Of a DNA stretch of 50,407 nucleotides, positions 1 to 9,925 are shown piece by piece (the stretch's first letter is position 1; each line of letters opens with the position of its first letter). The position numbers and the translations under genes are program-made. The DNA comes from a virus, in IMG/VR virus record IMGVR_UViG_3300012988_000008, positions 1 through 50,407 of that record. One strand, given 5' to 3'. A model generated the notes under the pieces. It did not search any database, was not told the origin of the DNA, and worked only from the letters and a program-made list of their open reading frames with translations.

Positions 1-123
1 AATTCTTGGAGAACTTCGGGCGGAAGAACCGAATTGAGACCGCCAGCCGCAAAGATTTCATTTACAGCACCAGCGCCAAAGACTTCGACAAGCCCAGTGT
101 ACGTCTTCATCGAATCCATGGCC
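1..123. repeat. Terminal direct repeat, left copy
   Basis: These 123 bases are identical to the last 123 bases of the window (50285-50407). An exact end overlap means the molecule is circular or terminally redundant. A length this short is also what an assembler leaves when it closes a circular contig, so it need not be the physical packaging repeat. The repeat lies inside a coding gene, which reads through it without interruption. Confidence 0.95.
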
Positions 124-1277
124 GACATCTTCAAGTTCAGTTGAAGACTTTCAATCGACCTTTTACGAACAGCAAACGTCGAAGCGTCCCCCGTCAACAT
201 ATTGTCAATCATCTTAATCTTGTCGTCGCGGTCCCGCTCAAGGTTTTGAATAGTGTCTTGGGGGGCCGACGCCGAACGTGCTTCTGAAATCAGATTGGCG
301 TAGATTTGATTGATTGATTGTTGTGCGACGGGGATAAGACGATCAAGACTTTGAATATTACCTTGACTGTCCGTGAAACCGGCAGAGCTAATACGAGACG
401 TAAGACCATTCCACAGCGGAGTGATAATAGTGTCCGCCTTGGCTAAGTACGTATTGTTGAACTCGCGGTCCAGTTCTTTCTGATCAAACTCCGACTGAGT
501 ACGACCTTCAGCTGTTAAGGCTTGGTTCTCAATCCTAAGGCGGGTGTTCTCAGCTATCTGTGCGTTCTTAGCCAAGATACGTTGACCGATGACAGCAGCT
601 TCGTTGGGATCAGTCCCTGGAAGAACCGCACCAGCGTCGACAGCAGCCTTGACGTTAGTCTGAAACATATCCGTCTCAGCCTTGAGCTGAGCATCGAAGA
701 CTGCTTCTCCGGCTTCAGCTTCGCGGAACAGCCAATGGTCCAATCCGGCGTCTTTAAGTGTCTTATAGATGACGTCTTGACGGTCCGGGTACTTTGCACG
801 AAGATCAGCCAGAGCGGCTTCAATTCGGATACCACTCGAGCCTTGGGGGGCCCGTCCTTGGTTTTCCGCAGACTGTGCCCGCTGTAGTTGAGTAACAGTT
901 CGAGTTACGTCCGGCGGCAGAGGTGCGCCTTCAAGTTCCGAATCGACTGGAACGGGAAGGTTGTCATCCAGAGCTACAGGAATACTGGGAAGTTCCGGTT
1001 GGGCCACACGAGGCCCTGTTTGAAAGTTTCCGCTTCTTGCGTCAAGAACAAACTTAGCTGCGTCGGATTCTGCTTGTTGGTTTGCAGCAGTCCGGGCGTC
1101 AGCAGCTTGTTGTCGACTGGCGGCCTGTGCTCGCCTAAAGTTGTCCGAACCTTGACTGACCAAGTTGGTACCGAAGTTAGCAAGACCTTCAAGGAAAGTC
1201 GGACCCTTGTTATTTTGAGGGTCAATGATACGACGGCTAGACGACGCCAGATCAAGTTGTTGAGTGAAACTAGCCAC
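1..1277 (-). CDS. Internal virion protein with C-terminal lysozyme domain (5' part, continues at window end)
   Basis: This is the amino-terminal part of an 871-residue protein. It starts with GTG at 1277, directly after the TAA of the large internal protein, reads to base 1 and continues in the same frame at 50284 down to the stop at 48946. Translation begins VASFTQQLDLAS and gives long Ala/Gln/Asp-rich helical sequence with no obvious signal peptide. By position after the gp14-like and gp16-like genes it should be one of the proteins stored inside the capsid and ejected with the DNA. The muralytic domain lies in the other part (48946-50407). Joining the two halves keeps the frame exactly (2616 nt in the 50,284-bp circle), which supports a circular molecule. 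The start is inferred, as no ATG lies near. Confidence 0.85.
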   Translation of the reverse strand, partial: MASFTQQLDLASSSRRIIDPQNNKGPTFLEGLANFGTNLVSQGSDNFRRAQAASRQQAADARTAANQQAESDAAKFVLDARSGNFQTGPRVAQPELPSIPVALDDNLPVPVDSELEGAPLPPDVTRTVTQLQRAQSAENQGRAPQGSSGIRIEAALADLRAKYPDRQDVIYKTLKDAGLDHWLFREAEAGEAVFDAQLKAETDMFQTNVKAAVDAGAVLPGTDPNEAAVIGQRILAKNAQIAENTRLRIENQALTAEGRTQSEFDQKELDREFNNTYLAKADTIITPLWNGLTSRISSAGFTDSQGNIQSLDRLIPVAQQSINQIYANLISEARSASAPQDTIQNLERDRDDKIKMIDNMLTGDASTFAVRKRSIESLQLNLKMSAMDSMKTYTGLVEVFGAGAVNEIFAAGGLNSVLPPEVLQE

Positions 1278-4200
1278 TTACTGAATTTTCTCCATAAAGT
1301 CTTGCTGTTGCCGTTGTTTGTTACGGCGATTGGCGTACGAGTCGTACAGAGACGGATCGACTTGATCGTGAGTTCGAGCAAGGGCTGACTTACGAATATC
1401 AGGTTCAAGCATATTGACAAAGAGACTAATCTCTTCCGACAATTCTTGAGTCCGCTCGGGATGGTTTAACATTTCTTGTCGATACTGTGTGATCACCTTA
1501 GACGCCTCTTCGACGACTTTAGTCCGATCCTTATTAAAGTCCGACATAGCCGAAAGATCATCCATAGCTCCCGGTTGAGCGCCCCATAAAAGGACGGCCC
1601 AAGCGGATGCAGGCGGGAGGTTTCCGACTTGAATGTTACCATTGCCCGATTTCAAGTAGCCGTACTGTTGAATGGTATACCACTTAAGAACATTGGACAC
1701 AGACGAAATATTCTTAGCGAGGCTTGCAAAAGCCCGTTCAGTCATCGGCTGTCCTGTGTCTGCACCTGATTCAGCAGACATGTACTTAAGCACTGGGCCA
1801 ATGTCATCCATGACGTCCTTAGAAATGGACCAAGTGGCGCCACCAAGAACGTCCATCGGGCTTACCTCCCCGTACTTATTCTTGCCGAAGAGGTTTCCGA
1901 CAGTGTCGCCCAACCAACCACCAGTACCGAGGCGATCCGAAATCATCATGTCCGAACCGTCGGTAATGTTGTACCAAAGGTTGTCCATGAAGCCACGGTC
2001 TATCCAGCCCAGTGGAGTATTAAGGTCAGGGGCTTCTCCGTTCTTTCCTTTGATGTAATCCGACACCACAGGGGCGAGAGGAATACCAGCAGAGCCGTAC
2101 ATAAAGGCTTGACCTAAGATCAGCCTCCAAGCTTCGGCACGAGTAAAGCGTCCCTTACCAGTGAAACCGCCGAGCATCGCTTCAAGCATACGTGCTTGAT
2201 ACGCAAAGAACTGCGTCGGAAGTGAAGCTAGTCCCTGCTGCCACCAAGCCTGTGAAGTACGAGACATGGAAAAGGCAAGGTCTTCTGCACGACCAGCAAC
2301 CGCATTAAGGAAAGCGTCTTCATTGATTTTATTAAAATCCGTTTCCAAAGACATCTTACGCCAAGCCGAACGATACGCCACAGCACGGTTAAACATTTCA
2401 CCTTCGTTGAAGAAGAAACGACCCGCTTGACGGAACTCGTCTAGCTTAGACCCAGTGACATTAAAGACAGACTTAGAACCCATAGCATTAATCATTGTAT
2501 GGGAATCGTTTAAGTCAAAGAAACCCGACTTAGACGCATGAGTAAAGTACGCCTTCATTTCTTCGGCGCTGTCAAATCCGTAAGCTTTAAACGACTTACT
2601 AAAGTTTTCGAGAAGCGCCGACTTGTCCCCTTTAAAAGCCATAAAAGCCCGAAGCGGAACAACTGACTGAAGGCCTCGGATTGCACCGGCACCGTCAATC
2701 GAATGAATAGCAAAGTACGTGTTAGCCTGCAAGAATAACTGTACAGGATTAAACATACCAAGTTTAAGATCGAAGGCCCATCCGCGAAGGAAGCCGACGG
2801 GGTTCTTGTCTTCCATGAAGTTTAGAACTGCACGACTTGCTCCGTGACGAAGACTGTTGGGGTCGGTACCCATCATCCATTCGGCAATACCGCGTTGGAA
2901 TTCTGCCGCCCTTAAGTCACCTTCGGTTTGCCAGCCAAGATTACGTTTAATAATTTCACGTTGATCTTCGAAAGCATTAAGAACATTGTGTTGCTTAGCC
3001 AGCGCGTTCGGCTTACCATTAAGCAGTGCTTGCATGGGGGTTCGAATACTCGGGTTTGGCTCAATATACTCTTGGAACGACTTAAACCAACGTTCTGCTG
3101 CACTAATCTTATAGTCAGAGAAACTGGCCAGATTAGCGATATTAAGGAAAGCCTTATTAGTAGAGGCCCAAGCATCCAGTGTGGGGGCTTGTTCTCCGTG
3201 CCAATCGACAAGGCCTTTAGTATTCTTTTGACTATAGTACAGACGACCGTGCGTACGTGCGTACTGGGTAAAACCGTCTTCAGTGTCGTCTCCCACAAAA
3301 GGGTTCAGACCACGATGATATGGCTCAGGCATTTCACGGTCAAAGTACGTAGCAAATGCTTCGTCAGTCCGATAGTTGCCGGTCTGGACTCCGTCTAAGA
3401 ACTGTTGACCAGTCGGATACCCCGGACGCCCTGCGACAATGTCGTCTAGCGCTTCTGCGGAAATATTGGGATTATCTCGAACAGCGACCCGCATACGGTC
3501 CATAGTCTTAGTCCATTCGTCCACTTGGGCCTTAGTGCCGACCATGTACGTATTGGGAGACTTAAGGAACTTTTTACCGTCCGGTTGAGTGCCCCAGTTG
3601 GTTTGCTTGGCAAAGTACTTATCTTGATAAATGCGGTGACCGCCGGGACGATACTGAAGCTGTTGGCGCTCAAGAGCAGACCGTTGAAGGTCTGTACGAC
3701 GAACAAAGACAGTGTTTACTTCTGATCCGTCGACCAAGAACTTATGGGCGTCGTCTAATTGAACTGAGACAAAACCATTGTTCTTAAACCAATCGACTTG
3801 TTCCGGAGTAAGAGCTTCGTCAAAGATTGTCCCGTCAGACGCATTTACACCACGTCCTTTGAGGCCCTTGGTGAACCCCTCGTCGATAAGGGCATTGGCA
3901 TTAGTAATAGTGCCACCAGGACCTAAGTCGACGGTAACAGTTTCTGTTCCGCGAAGAACTTTATCTTTCCACATAATATCGTTACGAATAACGTATTCGA
4001 CGTCATTGATCTTACGAAGACCGTTGTACGCCTTCCACTCGGCCTCAGAGACGTCACGACCGAAGGTACGTTGATAAAGCATATTAGCTTCGTCTAACGA
4101 CCACCATTTGCCTTGATTGTCTCCGGCTTGCCATAGTTGCGAAATACGTTCACGGCTTGCAGGGTCGACTTTAACGTCTTTGTATAAATCCCGAAGTACG

Positions 4201-5870
4201 GTATTAATAATCCGGTTACGAGTCATGTCCGATCTAGTGGCCTGATTAGCCAACATCGGATCAGAACGTTCACGAGCACCAGACAAGAACCGTTTAATAA
4301 TTGAGTTTGTCTGAACATTAAGAACGTTTGTGTACGTACCCGTCTCAGGCATGTTTCGTTCTAGTTTGACGAACCAACCACCGTCTTCGGCTTGAACAAC
4401 CCTCGCATCACTAAAACCTAAACCGTTAGCGTAATTCCGGGCCGAAGATTCGCGAGCGTAACCCGTTCCGTCGACTCGACCAATTGTGAATTCGACTGAA
4501 GTAGTCCGGCTGCCGTCTGCGAGTTTAGTCCGCTTTTCTGCGACGTCAGCAATACGGCTATCAAACCTAGCGGATTCGTCGTCAATAAACTTGGTCAAAG
4601 CCTTTTGATATTCAGTTTCGTCTGCGTACCGTCCCGGTTGAAGCCAGTCAGGAAGACGATCACGAAGTCCTCGGGCCTTGTCTAGAATATCGTTAGCGAT
4701 TGCTTGGGGACTAACGACGTACGGCGTTCCCGTCGAACGGATTACCGTAGTCGACAGACCATCAACAACTTCATTTGCAGAGTTCATACCCGCGCGAACG
4801 ACTGCTTCTTCAGTACCATTCTTAGCCAATTCAGCGGCGGCTTGGGCCATAGCAGCACCAGACGTACGTCGACCACCCATACGAAGCGCAAGGGCGGGGA
4901 GGGACGTAGCAATCTTAGCACCACGGGTTACTGGGGCTGCAAGGATACCTGCATTGTCAAGAAGATTGTAAAGATTAGTCTGAACAGGATCAGTCGTTTC
5001 TTTCAGATTCGTAAGAATGTCGAGTTGAGCAGAACGAGACGTGTAGCCCAGCAAGTCGGTATTCTTTTGAATATTTGGTAACAACTGTTCTCTGACGTAC
5101 ACAGCAAAATCTTCGGGGGCCATGTTCCAAAGAGACGCTGCTTCTGATCGACGGCGCGTACCCGCGAAGACTTGAGAAGTGGCGTTACTGAACCAATTTT
5201 TAAATTCACGATCCACGTCTACGTTACCTGTCATGCCCATAGAACCTTTAAGTGGAACCATAGACAAAACAAAGTCAGCCGCATGACGAACAAACCCTTG
5301 CTGTTCGACGGCGAATTGGGCACGATCAATTTCACGTTGAAGGATCATGTACTTTGTGTTCATGTCCCGGATTTGATCTATGGGGCTTCCCATTTCCATC
5401 AAGTTCAGTAAAGTGCGGGCTTGTTCAGGGTCCCGGGCCGCTACGTCGGTAACTCGATCGATAGCTTCTCGTTCAAGCGCCGCTTCAGCCCGACGTTCAA
5501 TGTCTGCTTGAATTTCTTGTTCGAGTGCAAGAGACGCTCCTCGTTGCAATTCGCCGGTAGGGTCAGTCCTGCGATCCGACGCTGCGAGTTCTTCTAGGCC
5601 TTTAATAGAACGTTGTTGACGGCGCGTGGCGGCTTCGACTCTTGCCTGATGTTCGCCGTACTGTGCAATCGACTTTTCGTAGGTCTGTTGAAGAGTTTGA
5701 AACTCGTCGAACAAGGGATCGGCATCAGGATCAACGTTTGCCATTGCAGCAACTTGAGCCTGACGGAACTGCGCTAACGAATTAGTCGGTGCTTCTGCTC
5801 GATTGACATTCTCAGGAACGTCAGAGAAGGGTCCCGGCTGACCTTCTAAGCCAGCGAATAGATTAGCCAT
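1278..5870 (-). CDS. Large internal virion (ejection) protein, gp16-like
   Basis: 1530 residues, the largest gene of the window. Its size and its place after a gp14-like gene and before a lysozyme-bearing virion protein match the large internal core protein of T7-type phages, which is ejected into the cell and helps form the channel for genome entry. The N-terminal 200 residues are charged and coiled-coil-like. The region around residues 1150-1300 carries hydrophobic stretches (for example GQAFMYGSAGIPLAPVV) that could insert into membrane. I see no lytic transglycosylase motif here; in T7 gp16 that activity is at its N-terminus, whereas in this phage a lysozyme domain sits in the next gene. 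The start is ATG, two bases after the previous stop. Confidence 0.8.
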   Translation of the reverse strand: MANLFAGLEGQPGPFSDVPENVNRAEAPTNSLAQFRQAQVAAMANVDPDADPLFDEFQTLQQTYEKSIAQYGEHQARVEAATRRQQRSIKGLEELAASDRRTDPTGELQRGASLALEQEIQADIERRAEAALEREAIDRVTDVAARDPEQARTLLNLMEMGSPIDQIRDMNTKYMILQREIDRAQFAVEQQGFVRHAADFVLSMVPLKGSMGMTGNVDVDREFKNWFSNATSQVFAGTRRRSEAASLWNMAPEDFAVYVREQLLPNIQKNTDLLGYTSRSAQLDILTNLKETTDPVQTNLYNLLDNAGILAAPVTRGAKIATSLPALALRMGGRRTSGAAMAQAAAELAKNGTEEAVVRAGMNSANEVVDGLSTTVIRSTGTPYVVSPQAIANDILDKARGLRDRLPDWLQPGRYADETEYQKALTKFIDDESARFDSRIADVAEKRTKLADGSRTTSVEFTIGRVDGTGYARESSARNYANGLGFSDARVVQAEDGGWFVKLERNMPETGTYTNVLNVQTNSIIKRFLSGARERSDPMLANQATRSDMTRNRIINTVLRDLYKDVKVDPASRERISQLWQAGDNQGKWWSLDEANMLYQRTFGRDVSEAEWKAYNGLRKINDVEYVIRNDIMWKDKVLRGTETVTVDLGPGGTITNANALIDEGFTKGLKGRGVNASDGTIFDEALTPEQVDWFKNNGFVSVQLDDAHKFLVDGSEVNTVFVRRTDLQRSALERQQLQYRPGGHRIYQDKYFAKQTNWGTQPDGKKFLKSPNTYMVGTKAQVDEWTKTMDRMRVAVRDNPNISAEALDDIVAGRPGYPTGQQFLDGVQTGNYRTDEAFATYFDREMPEPYHRGLNPFVGDDTEDGFTQYARTHGRLYYSQKNTKGLVDWHGEQAPTLDAWASTNKAFLNIANLASFSDYKISAAERWFKSFQEYIEPNPSIRTPMQALLNGKPNALAKQHNVLNAFEDQREIIKRNLGWQTEGDLRAAEFQRGIAEWMMGTDPNSLRHGASRAVLNFMEDKNPVGFLRGWAFDLKLGMFNPVQLFLQANTYFAIHSIDGAGAIRGLQSVVPLRAFMAFKGDKSALLENFSKSFKAYGFDSAEEMKAYFTHASKSGFFDLNDSHTMINAMGSKSVFNVTGSKLDEFRQAGRFFFNEGEMFNRAVAYRSAWRKMSLETDFNKINEDAFLNAVAGRAEDLAFSMSRTSQAWWQQGLASLPTQFFAYQARMLEAMLGGFTGKGRFTRAEAWRLILGQAFMYGSAGIPLAPVVSDYIKGKNGEAPDLNTPLGWIDRGFMDNLWYNITDGSDMMISDRLGTGGWLGDTVGNLFGKNKYGEVSPMDVLGGATWSISKDVMDDIGPVLKYMSAESGADTGQPMTERAFASLAKNISSVSNVLKWYTIQQYGYLKSGNGNIQVGNLPPASAWAVLLWGAQPGAMDDLSAMSDFNKDRTKVVEEASKVITQYRQEMLNHPERTQELSEEISLFVNMLEPDIRKSALARTHDQVDPSLYDSYANRRNKQRQQQDFMEKIQ

Positions 5871-5873
5871 TAA

Positions 5874-6335
5874 TTATCCTCTAGGGGTAGACGCCATGTC
5901 TCCAAGCGTCTGTGCATTACCAAAGACTTGCCATGCAAGATTGCCGACAGCATTCCACGTCTGTGCTTTTTGTTGGAACTTATTGGCGTATCCGATTTGC
6001 TGGGACGCCTGATCCGTTAGTGTATTGAACCTGTCAAGGAACGAAAGATTAGAATTGCTTTGACTAATAATTGATCCTTGAGCCCCTTGAGCACCTGAAG
6101 TACTTCCGGCACCTTGGTTTGTAGCAGCCATCTGTGACTGTGCAAATGCCAGACGACTTGCTCGAACAGCTTCACGACGTTCACGAGCTGACTGAAGATT
6201 CATCCGTTGGCGGTCTAGGGCCGCTGCTTGTTGTGACGCCTTGGCTGCTTTATTAGAAGCATTAATATTTGCGACTGTCGAACCGGCAGCCACGCCAAGG
6301 GCTGCGCCTGCAATAATTGTACTTACGGCAGCCAT
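5874..6335 (-). CDS. Internal virion protein, gp14-like
   Basis: 153 residues. It has an Ala/Gly-rich hydrophobic N-terminus (residues 5-25, IIAGAALGVAAGSTVANI), then a highly charged Ala/Gln/Arg helix and a Gly/Ser/Gln-rich middle. This composition is typical of the small internal virion protein that makes the outer-membrane part of the ejection channel in T7-like phages. Its ATG overlaps the stop of the acetyltransferase-like gene (TAATG), and the gp16-like gene follows directly. The assignment rests on composition and gene order, not on a catalytic motif. Confidence 0.72.
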   Translation of the reverse strand: MAAVSTIIAGAALGVAAGSTVANINASNKAAKASQQAAALDRQRMNLQSARERREAVRASRLAFAQSQMAATNQGAGSTSGAQGAQGSIISQSNSNLSFLDRFNTLTDQASQQIGYANKFQQKAQTWNAVGNLAWQVFGNAQTLGDMASTPRG

Positions 6336-6751
6336 TAGGTTAGACCTTTAACATAAGAGACTTCGAGAGGTCGATATCCATCTTCGACTAGAAGATTTCC
6401 GAGGTTTTCAGCATAGTCGTTGGCAAGGGTGGCGAAGACAGAAGTAATAGCCCCCGAGTCCCGCCCCCAGTCTTCGAATGCCTTTTTCAATTCTGCGCCG
6501 TTACCGTCTGGACAGTACCAGACCAACTCAGCGGCGAGACAGACATTTTTATTGAAGACTAGGGGCGTCAACATGCCAGCGACAAAGCCTTCGTCATTGT
6601 AGAAGACCCCACCGTTGGCGATTAGTTGTTCAAGATTTTCGACTACCGTATCTACATCAAAAGGTACATGTTGATAAACAGAAGTCGAATGGAACTCGGC
6701 AGCCTTGTCTAACAGGAAACCGATGTCAGCTTGTGTGGCTTGCTTTACCAT
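6335..6751 (-). CDS. GNAT-type acetyltransferase-like protein of the virion module
   Basis: 138 residues. The layout resembles the phage GNAT family: an N-terminal helix pair (residues 6-50), a central beta-rich part with AELVWYCPDGNGAELKKAF (residues about 73-92) in the position of the acetyl-CoA loop, then a helix and a terminal strand with EDGYRPLEVSYVKG. GNAT enzymes move an acyl group from CoA to an amine; the substrate here cannot be inferred. It sits between the nozzle gene and the internal virion proteins, joined to both by TAATG overlaps, so it is co-translated with virion genes. The canonical R/Q-x-x-G-x-G/A loop is not clear, and activity may be lost. Confidence 0.6.
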   Translation of the reverse strand: MVKQATQADIGFLLDKAAEFHSTSVYQHVPFDVDTVVENLEQLIANGGVFYNDEGFVAGMLTPLVFNKNVCLAAELVWYCPDGNGAELKKAFEDWGRDSGAITSVFATLANDYAENLGNLLVEDGYRPLEVSYVKGLT

Positions 6752-8949
6752 TAAATTAAAACCGTTCCTGTGTAAGAGACCGCCCAGCCAATGAGATCGA
6801 AGTCATAACCGATCTTATCATTTTCAAGACGGAACTGAATAGCTCGTCCCTGCCCACGAACTTTGTGTTTAGTCTGGACGAGGGGGAAACCAGTATCGAA
6901 GTCTAAATTACTTTCATCGAACATGGGCAAACGAGTGTGGCGATAAGCTTCAAACTTGGTAGAAAACTTACCGGACGCTTGGCTGTTGGCCCAATTCCAT
7001 TTAACTTGGAAAAGGCAACTAGACGGTTTGTCGACCGTGTAGTCTCCGTTGTCTGGTACGAATGTCTCTTCTGTCCGCCTAAAATACGTATAGACCCAAG
7101 GGGTTGCCTTCTTACGCATGGCGTCGTCTAGAAGTTCGTATCCAGTTTCAACAAACGACATGTACTTAACGCCCACGCCGTCCGACAACCTCCAGTCTGC
7201 AAAGTTATTGTTGTAGAAATAACCCCAACCTAAACGGCTAAACTCATTGGGTTCAGGCGCATTAAACGCGTACTTTGTGAACGACTCAGGAATTTGCGGG
7301 TGGTCTACTTTTTGAAGAGACGTACTAAGGACGGCCCCGCTTAAATGATAACCCCCTGTAACGTCGACCGACCAAGGATAAAAGGCCTGAAGGTTTAAAT
7401 CGAGATTAAGAATTCGATTGTAGCCGTACAACGGAAGGGTTTCGTCGTCTGCGTACAACCATTGAATAGTGTTGGTCGCAGGATCGTAGATACCCTTTGC
7501 GTACTGCTTTCGTCCTTCAGGGATATTGTTATTATAAAAAGACTGTATACTTTCTTCTGAAATATTCACCCTGTCAAAGACACCTTCGACCGGACCAAAC
7601 TGTCCAATCTTAGGAGACATCGCCATGATGCCGACTGACGACCACCAGTAGATTTGATTTTCTGCTTCTACGACGGCCCCACGGCTATTACAGCCGACAG
7701 GATTAATCTTAGAAATAGACATGTCTGACGCACTGAAACCAGACGCAGTTCCAGAGACCGACCAAATACCATTGGTTCCGAAGACTACAATAGCGTCTCC
7801 TAGGGGGACCAGCTTCAGACCCTCAGACATTTCTGGGATGGGGATATGCCCACCATCGGTCGGAAGAAGGTCGCTGATGTCTTCAGCGGTGGGATCAGCC
7901 TCTTGATAGCAGAGCCCCGCCTTTCCTTTAGCGTCTAATAGTTGGCTAAAGTAAACATTAGAGCCAGACAAATACCAGACACGACCACTAAAGAAGGCCG
8001 TAGACACGGGCCGATCAGTTGTAGCAACAACGGGAATCCCGACAATACCCGACACAGCCGATCTGTCAATGTAAAAGGCGTCTACGACATAATGGCCGCG
8101 AGGGGCCCTCATGTTACCGGAGTATACCGTTTTGAGAAGATCGGGCTTAAAGGTATTATCTGTAGCGTCTCGGGCCACCCACCACTGTTTGTTATTGGGC
8201 GGGTATCTTCCGACTTCAGTGAAGTACTGAGTAATCGGCGACGACGAAGGGCCTTTGTAGACACCGGAATTACCGAACGAATCAAAGTACTGTACTGTAG
8301 TGCCCGTACCGTCGTTTTCTGGATTTAACCAACCCTGATTCTTCAGGTTATAGTGGTGAGCATTAGAAAGAGTCGTGGGTTCTGCGTCATTTGCTAATCC
8401 GTCAGCGACACCTTGGAAGTCTCGGATTTGAATATAGATTCGTTGAACGACAATAGTGTCTGAGTCTGGAAGGTATTCAATAACCAGCGGTTCAATGTTA
8501 GCCCCGACGACAAAAAGAAATCCGTTGCCAGTAGACGCTTCGACTTCTACCCTAGACGTGTCTAATTTATTAGGTGCAAGATACGAATTTAAATCAACAC
8601 TAAACGATTTACGTCCATCAGACAGTGTTTCGAAAGACTGATCATAAAAAGATAAAGTGCTTCCGACTTGCTGTACGACGTAATTCTTGTCTGACCGCTT
8701 AGCTGCCGAGTCCCAGCGGAACTCTTTGATGGCATCACCCGCTGTCGTAATCGTCGAACGGAGAGTCGGGTGTAAAACACCAGAAGGCTCCATGTCGAAA
8801 CCTAGACGTCTTGTTCGATTACCCTTTTTAAAGATGACACAGTTGTCTTCAGCAATACTAGAATTTTCGGGGTACGTCAACTCGGAAGCCTCGGTAATAA
8901 GGCCCCGAGTGAAGTTCCGATAAATCTTGTTTGCTACTTGTCGGGCCAT
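6751..8949 (-). CDS. Tail nozzle protein (tail tubular protein B-like)
   Basis: 732 residues. The start (MARQVANKIYRNFTRGLITE, followed by a PENSSIAEDN stretch and a basic RTRRLGFD motif) matches the way nozzle proteins of T7-like and other short-tailed phages begin: a 'use all inputs from the list, then number the first domain' strand that packs against the adaptor ring. The rest is beta-rich with many Trp/Tyr, as expected for a beta-propeller tube. It follows the adaptor gene (9187-9924) with one small gene between, the usual order. The role is to form the distal tube through which DNA leaves. Its stop overlaps the next start (TAATG). Confidence 0.75.
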   Translation of the reverse strand: MARQVANKIYRNFTRGLITEASELTYPENSSIAEDNCVIFKKGNRTRRLGFDMEPSGVLHPTLRSTITTAGDAIKEFRWDSAAKRSDKNYVVQQVGSTLSFYDQSFETLSDGRKSFSVDLNSYLAPNKLDTSRVEVEASTGNGFLFVVGANIEPLVIEYLPDSDTIVVQRIYIQIRDFQGVADGLANDAEPTTLSNAHHYNLKNQGWLNPENDGTGTTVQYFDSFGNSGVYKGPSSSPITQYFTEVGRYPPNNKQWWVARDATDNTFKPDLLKTVYSGNMRAPRGHYVVDAFYIDRSAVSGIVGIPVVATTDRPVSTAFFSGRVWYLSGSNVYFSQLLDAKGKAGLCYQEADPTAEDISDLLPTDGGHIPIPEMSEGLKLVPLGDAIVVFGTNGIWSVSGTASGFSASDMSISKINPVGCNSRGAVVEAENQIYWWSSVGIMAMSPKIGQFGPVEGVFDRVNISEESIQSFYNNNIPEGRKQYAKGIYDPATNTIQWLYADDETLPLYGYNRILNLDLNLQAFYPWSVDVTGGYHLSGAVLSTSLQKVDHPQIPESFTKYAFNAPEPNEFSRLGWGYFYNNNFADWRLSDGVGVKYMSFVETGYELLDDAMRKKATPWVYTYFRRTEETFVPDNGDYTVDKPSSCLFQVKWNWANSQASGKFSTKFEAYRHTRLPMFDESNLDFDTGFPLVQTKHKVRGQGRAIQFRLENDKIGYDFDLIGWAVSYTGTVLI

Positions 8950-9302
8950 ATCGCCTTTCCAAACTTGTCCGTAGACATAAGGTAATCAATTAAATCTAGT
9001 TCAGCAGTTCGACGAGACAGATAACGTCCTTTGAGCCGTTCTGGCATAGCGCCACCTTTATACGGTACGATAATCCAACCACCTTGTCCATCCAAACGGA
9101 GTTCGTACTCTTGTCGGCCCGCAGATACAAATTCTGCTGTGTCTCGGACTTTCTTACGGGCGTTAGGGTGGACGTGGGCCAGTTTATCAGCGACGCTTTC
9201 GGCTGTAGTCGACTTGTTCGAACGGTTGCCGCTGTCTGGCTTTCCAGAGGTGTTTTTGGAGTCGTACGCGTTGTCCGCGATTTCGACGTTCTTCGTTTGC
9301 AT
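8934..9302 (-). CDS. Hypothetical virion-module protein
   Basis: 122 residues, not recognised. The first 45 residues are polar, Ser/Asn/Lys-rich and probably disordered. Residues 60-115 look folded, with GRQEYELRLDGQGGWIIVP and LKGRYLSRRTAELDLIDYL. The gene starts inside the 3' end of the adaptor gene (116-nt overlap) and ends 16 nt inside the nozzle gene, so it is translationally coupled to both. A small tail-assembly or adaptor accessory protein is a reasonable guess only. Confidence 0.6.
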   Translation of the reverse strand: MQTKNVEIADNAYDSKNTSGKPDSGNRSNKSTTAESVADKLAHVHPNARKKVRDTAEFVSAGRQEYELRLDGQGGWIIVPYKGGAMPERLKGRYLSRRTAELDLIDYLMSTDKFGKAIWPDK

Positions 9303-9924
9303 TTGAGACGCCTTTATAATTTACAAAAGACATTCGTTTTGCTTCGGACAGAAGTAGCGGGAAGTGCGCCTCATCAATCGGAGCTACGAAATCATCATTA
9401 AGTTGGAATGCATTGGACTTCCGCGCCCAACACAATACTTTAGACTCTTGAAGAGTGCTGTCTAACGAGCTGTTGTAGCTGTCAAACAGAATGGTATTAT
9501 TATCGTACGTAGTCCAGTACCGAGGACCGTTGTTCGTAAACACATAAAAATTGTCGACCAACATTGACGGCTCGGACTGGGACATGTAAATCGTCGCATA
9601 TCGGAAGAACAGTTCAGGCTCTCTGAAACGTACTTCGACAAATTCAGGTGCTTCTAATGTACCGTGATTATAATGAATACTGTACACTTCGTCTACGTCT
9701 GACGGAATAGTCATTTGAGTAGGTCGATCTGGATCATTAGACGGGGCCAACGAAACTAACTTTCGTTCTGACGGCCAGTCATAATTGCTGAACAAATCTT
9801 CGTACGCTGTCCTGACTTCTTCGGCGACCTGCAAAGATTCGACAGTGTCTCCAATCGAATTAACCTCGTCGGATTCCATAGCAGCTAAGATGTTCTGTAC
9901 AATTTCAAGTAAGGTCATTTTCAT
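9187..9924 (-). CDS. Head-to-tail adaptor protein (tail tubular protein A-like)
   Basis: 245 residues. An N-terminal helical region (residues 1-50, ILAAMESDEVNSIGDTVESLQ) is followed by NYDWPSERKLVSL and later by a SEAKRMSFVNYK helix. This pattern (helix, 'YDW' turn, beta region with P/D-rich loops, C-terminal helix) is characteristic of gp11-like adaptor proteins that form the twelve-fold ring between portal and nozzle. Gene order agrees: it lies just before the nozzle gene. The C-terminus is strongly basic (RKRR). Confidence 0.75.
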   Translation of the reverse strand: MKMTLLEIVQNILAAMESDEVNSIGDTVESLQVAEEVRTAYEDLFSNYDWPSERKLVSLAPSNDPDRPTQMTIPSDVDEVYSIHYNHGTLEAPEFVEVRFREPELFFRYATIYMSQSEPSMLVDNFYVFTNNGPRYWTTYDNNTILFDSYNSSLDSTLQESKVLCWARKSNAFQLNDDFVAPIDEAHFPLLLSEAKRMSFVNYKGVSNANEERRNRGQRVRLQKHLWKARQRQPFEQVDYSRKRR

Positions 9925-9925
9925 G

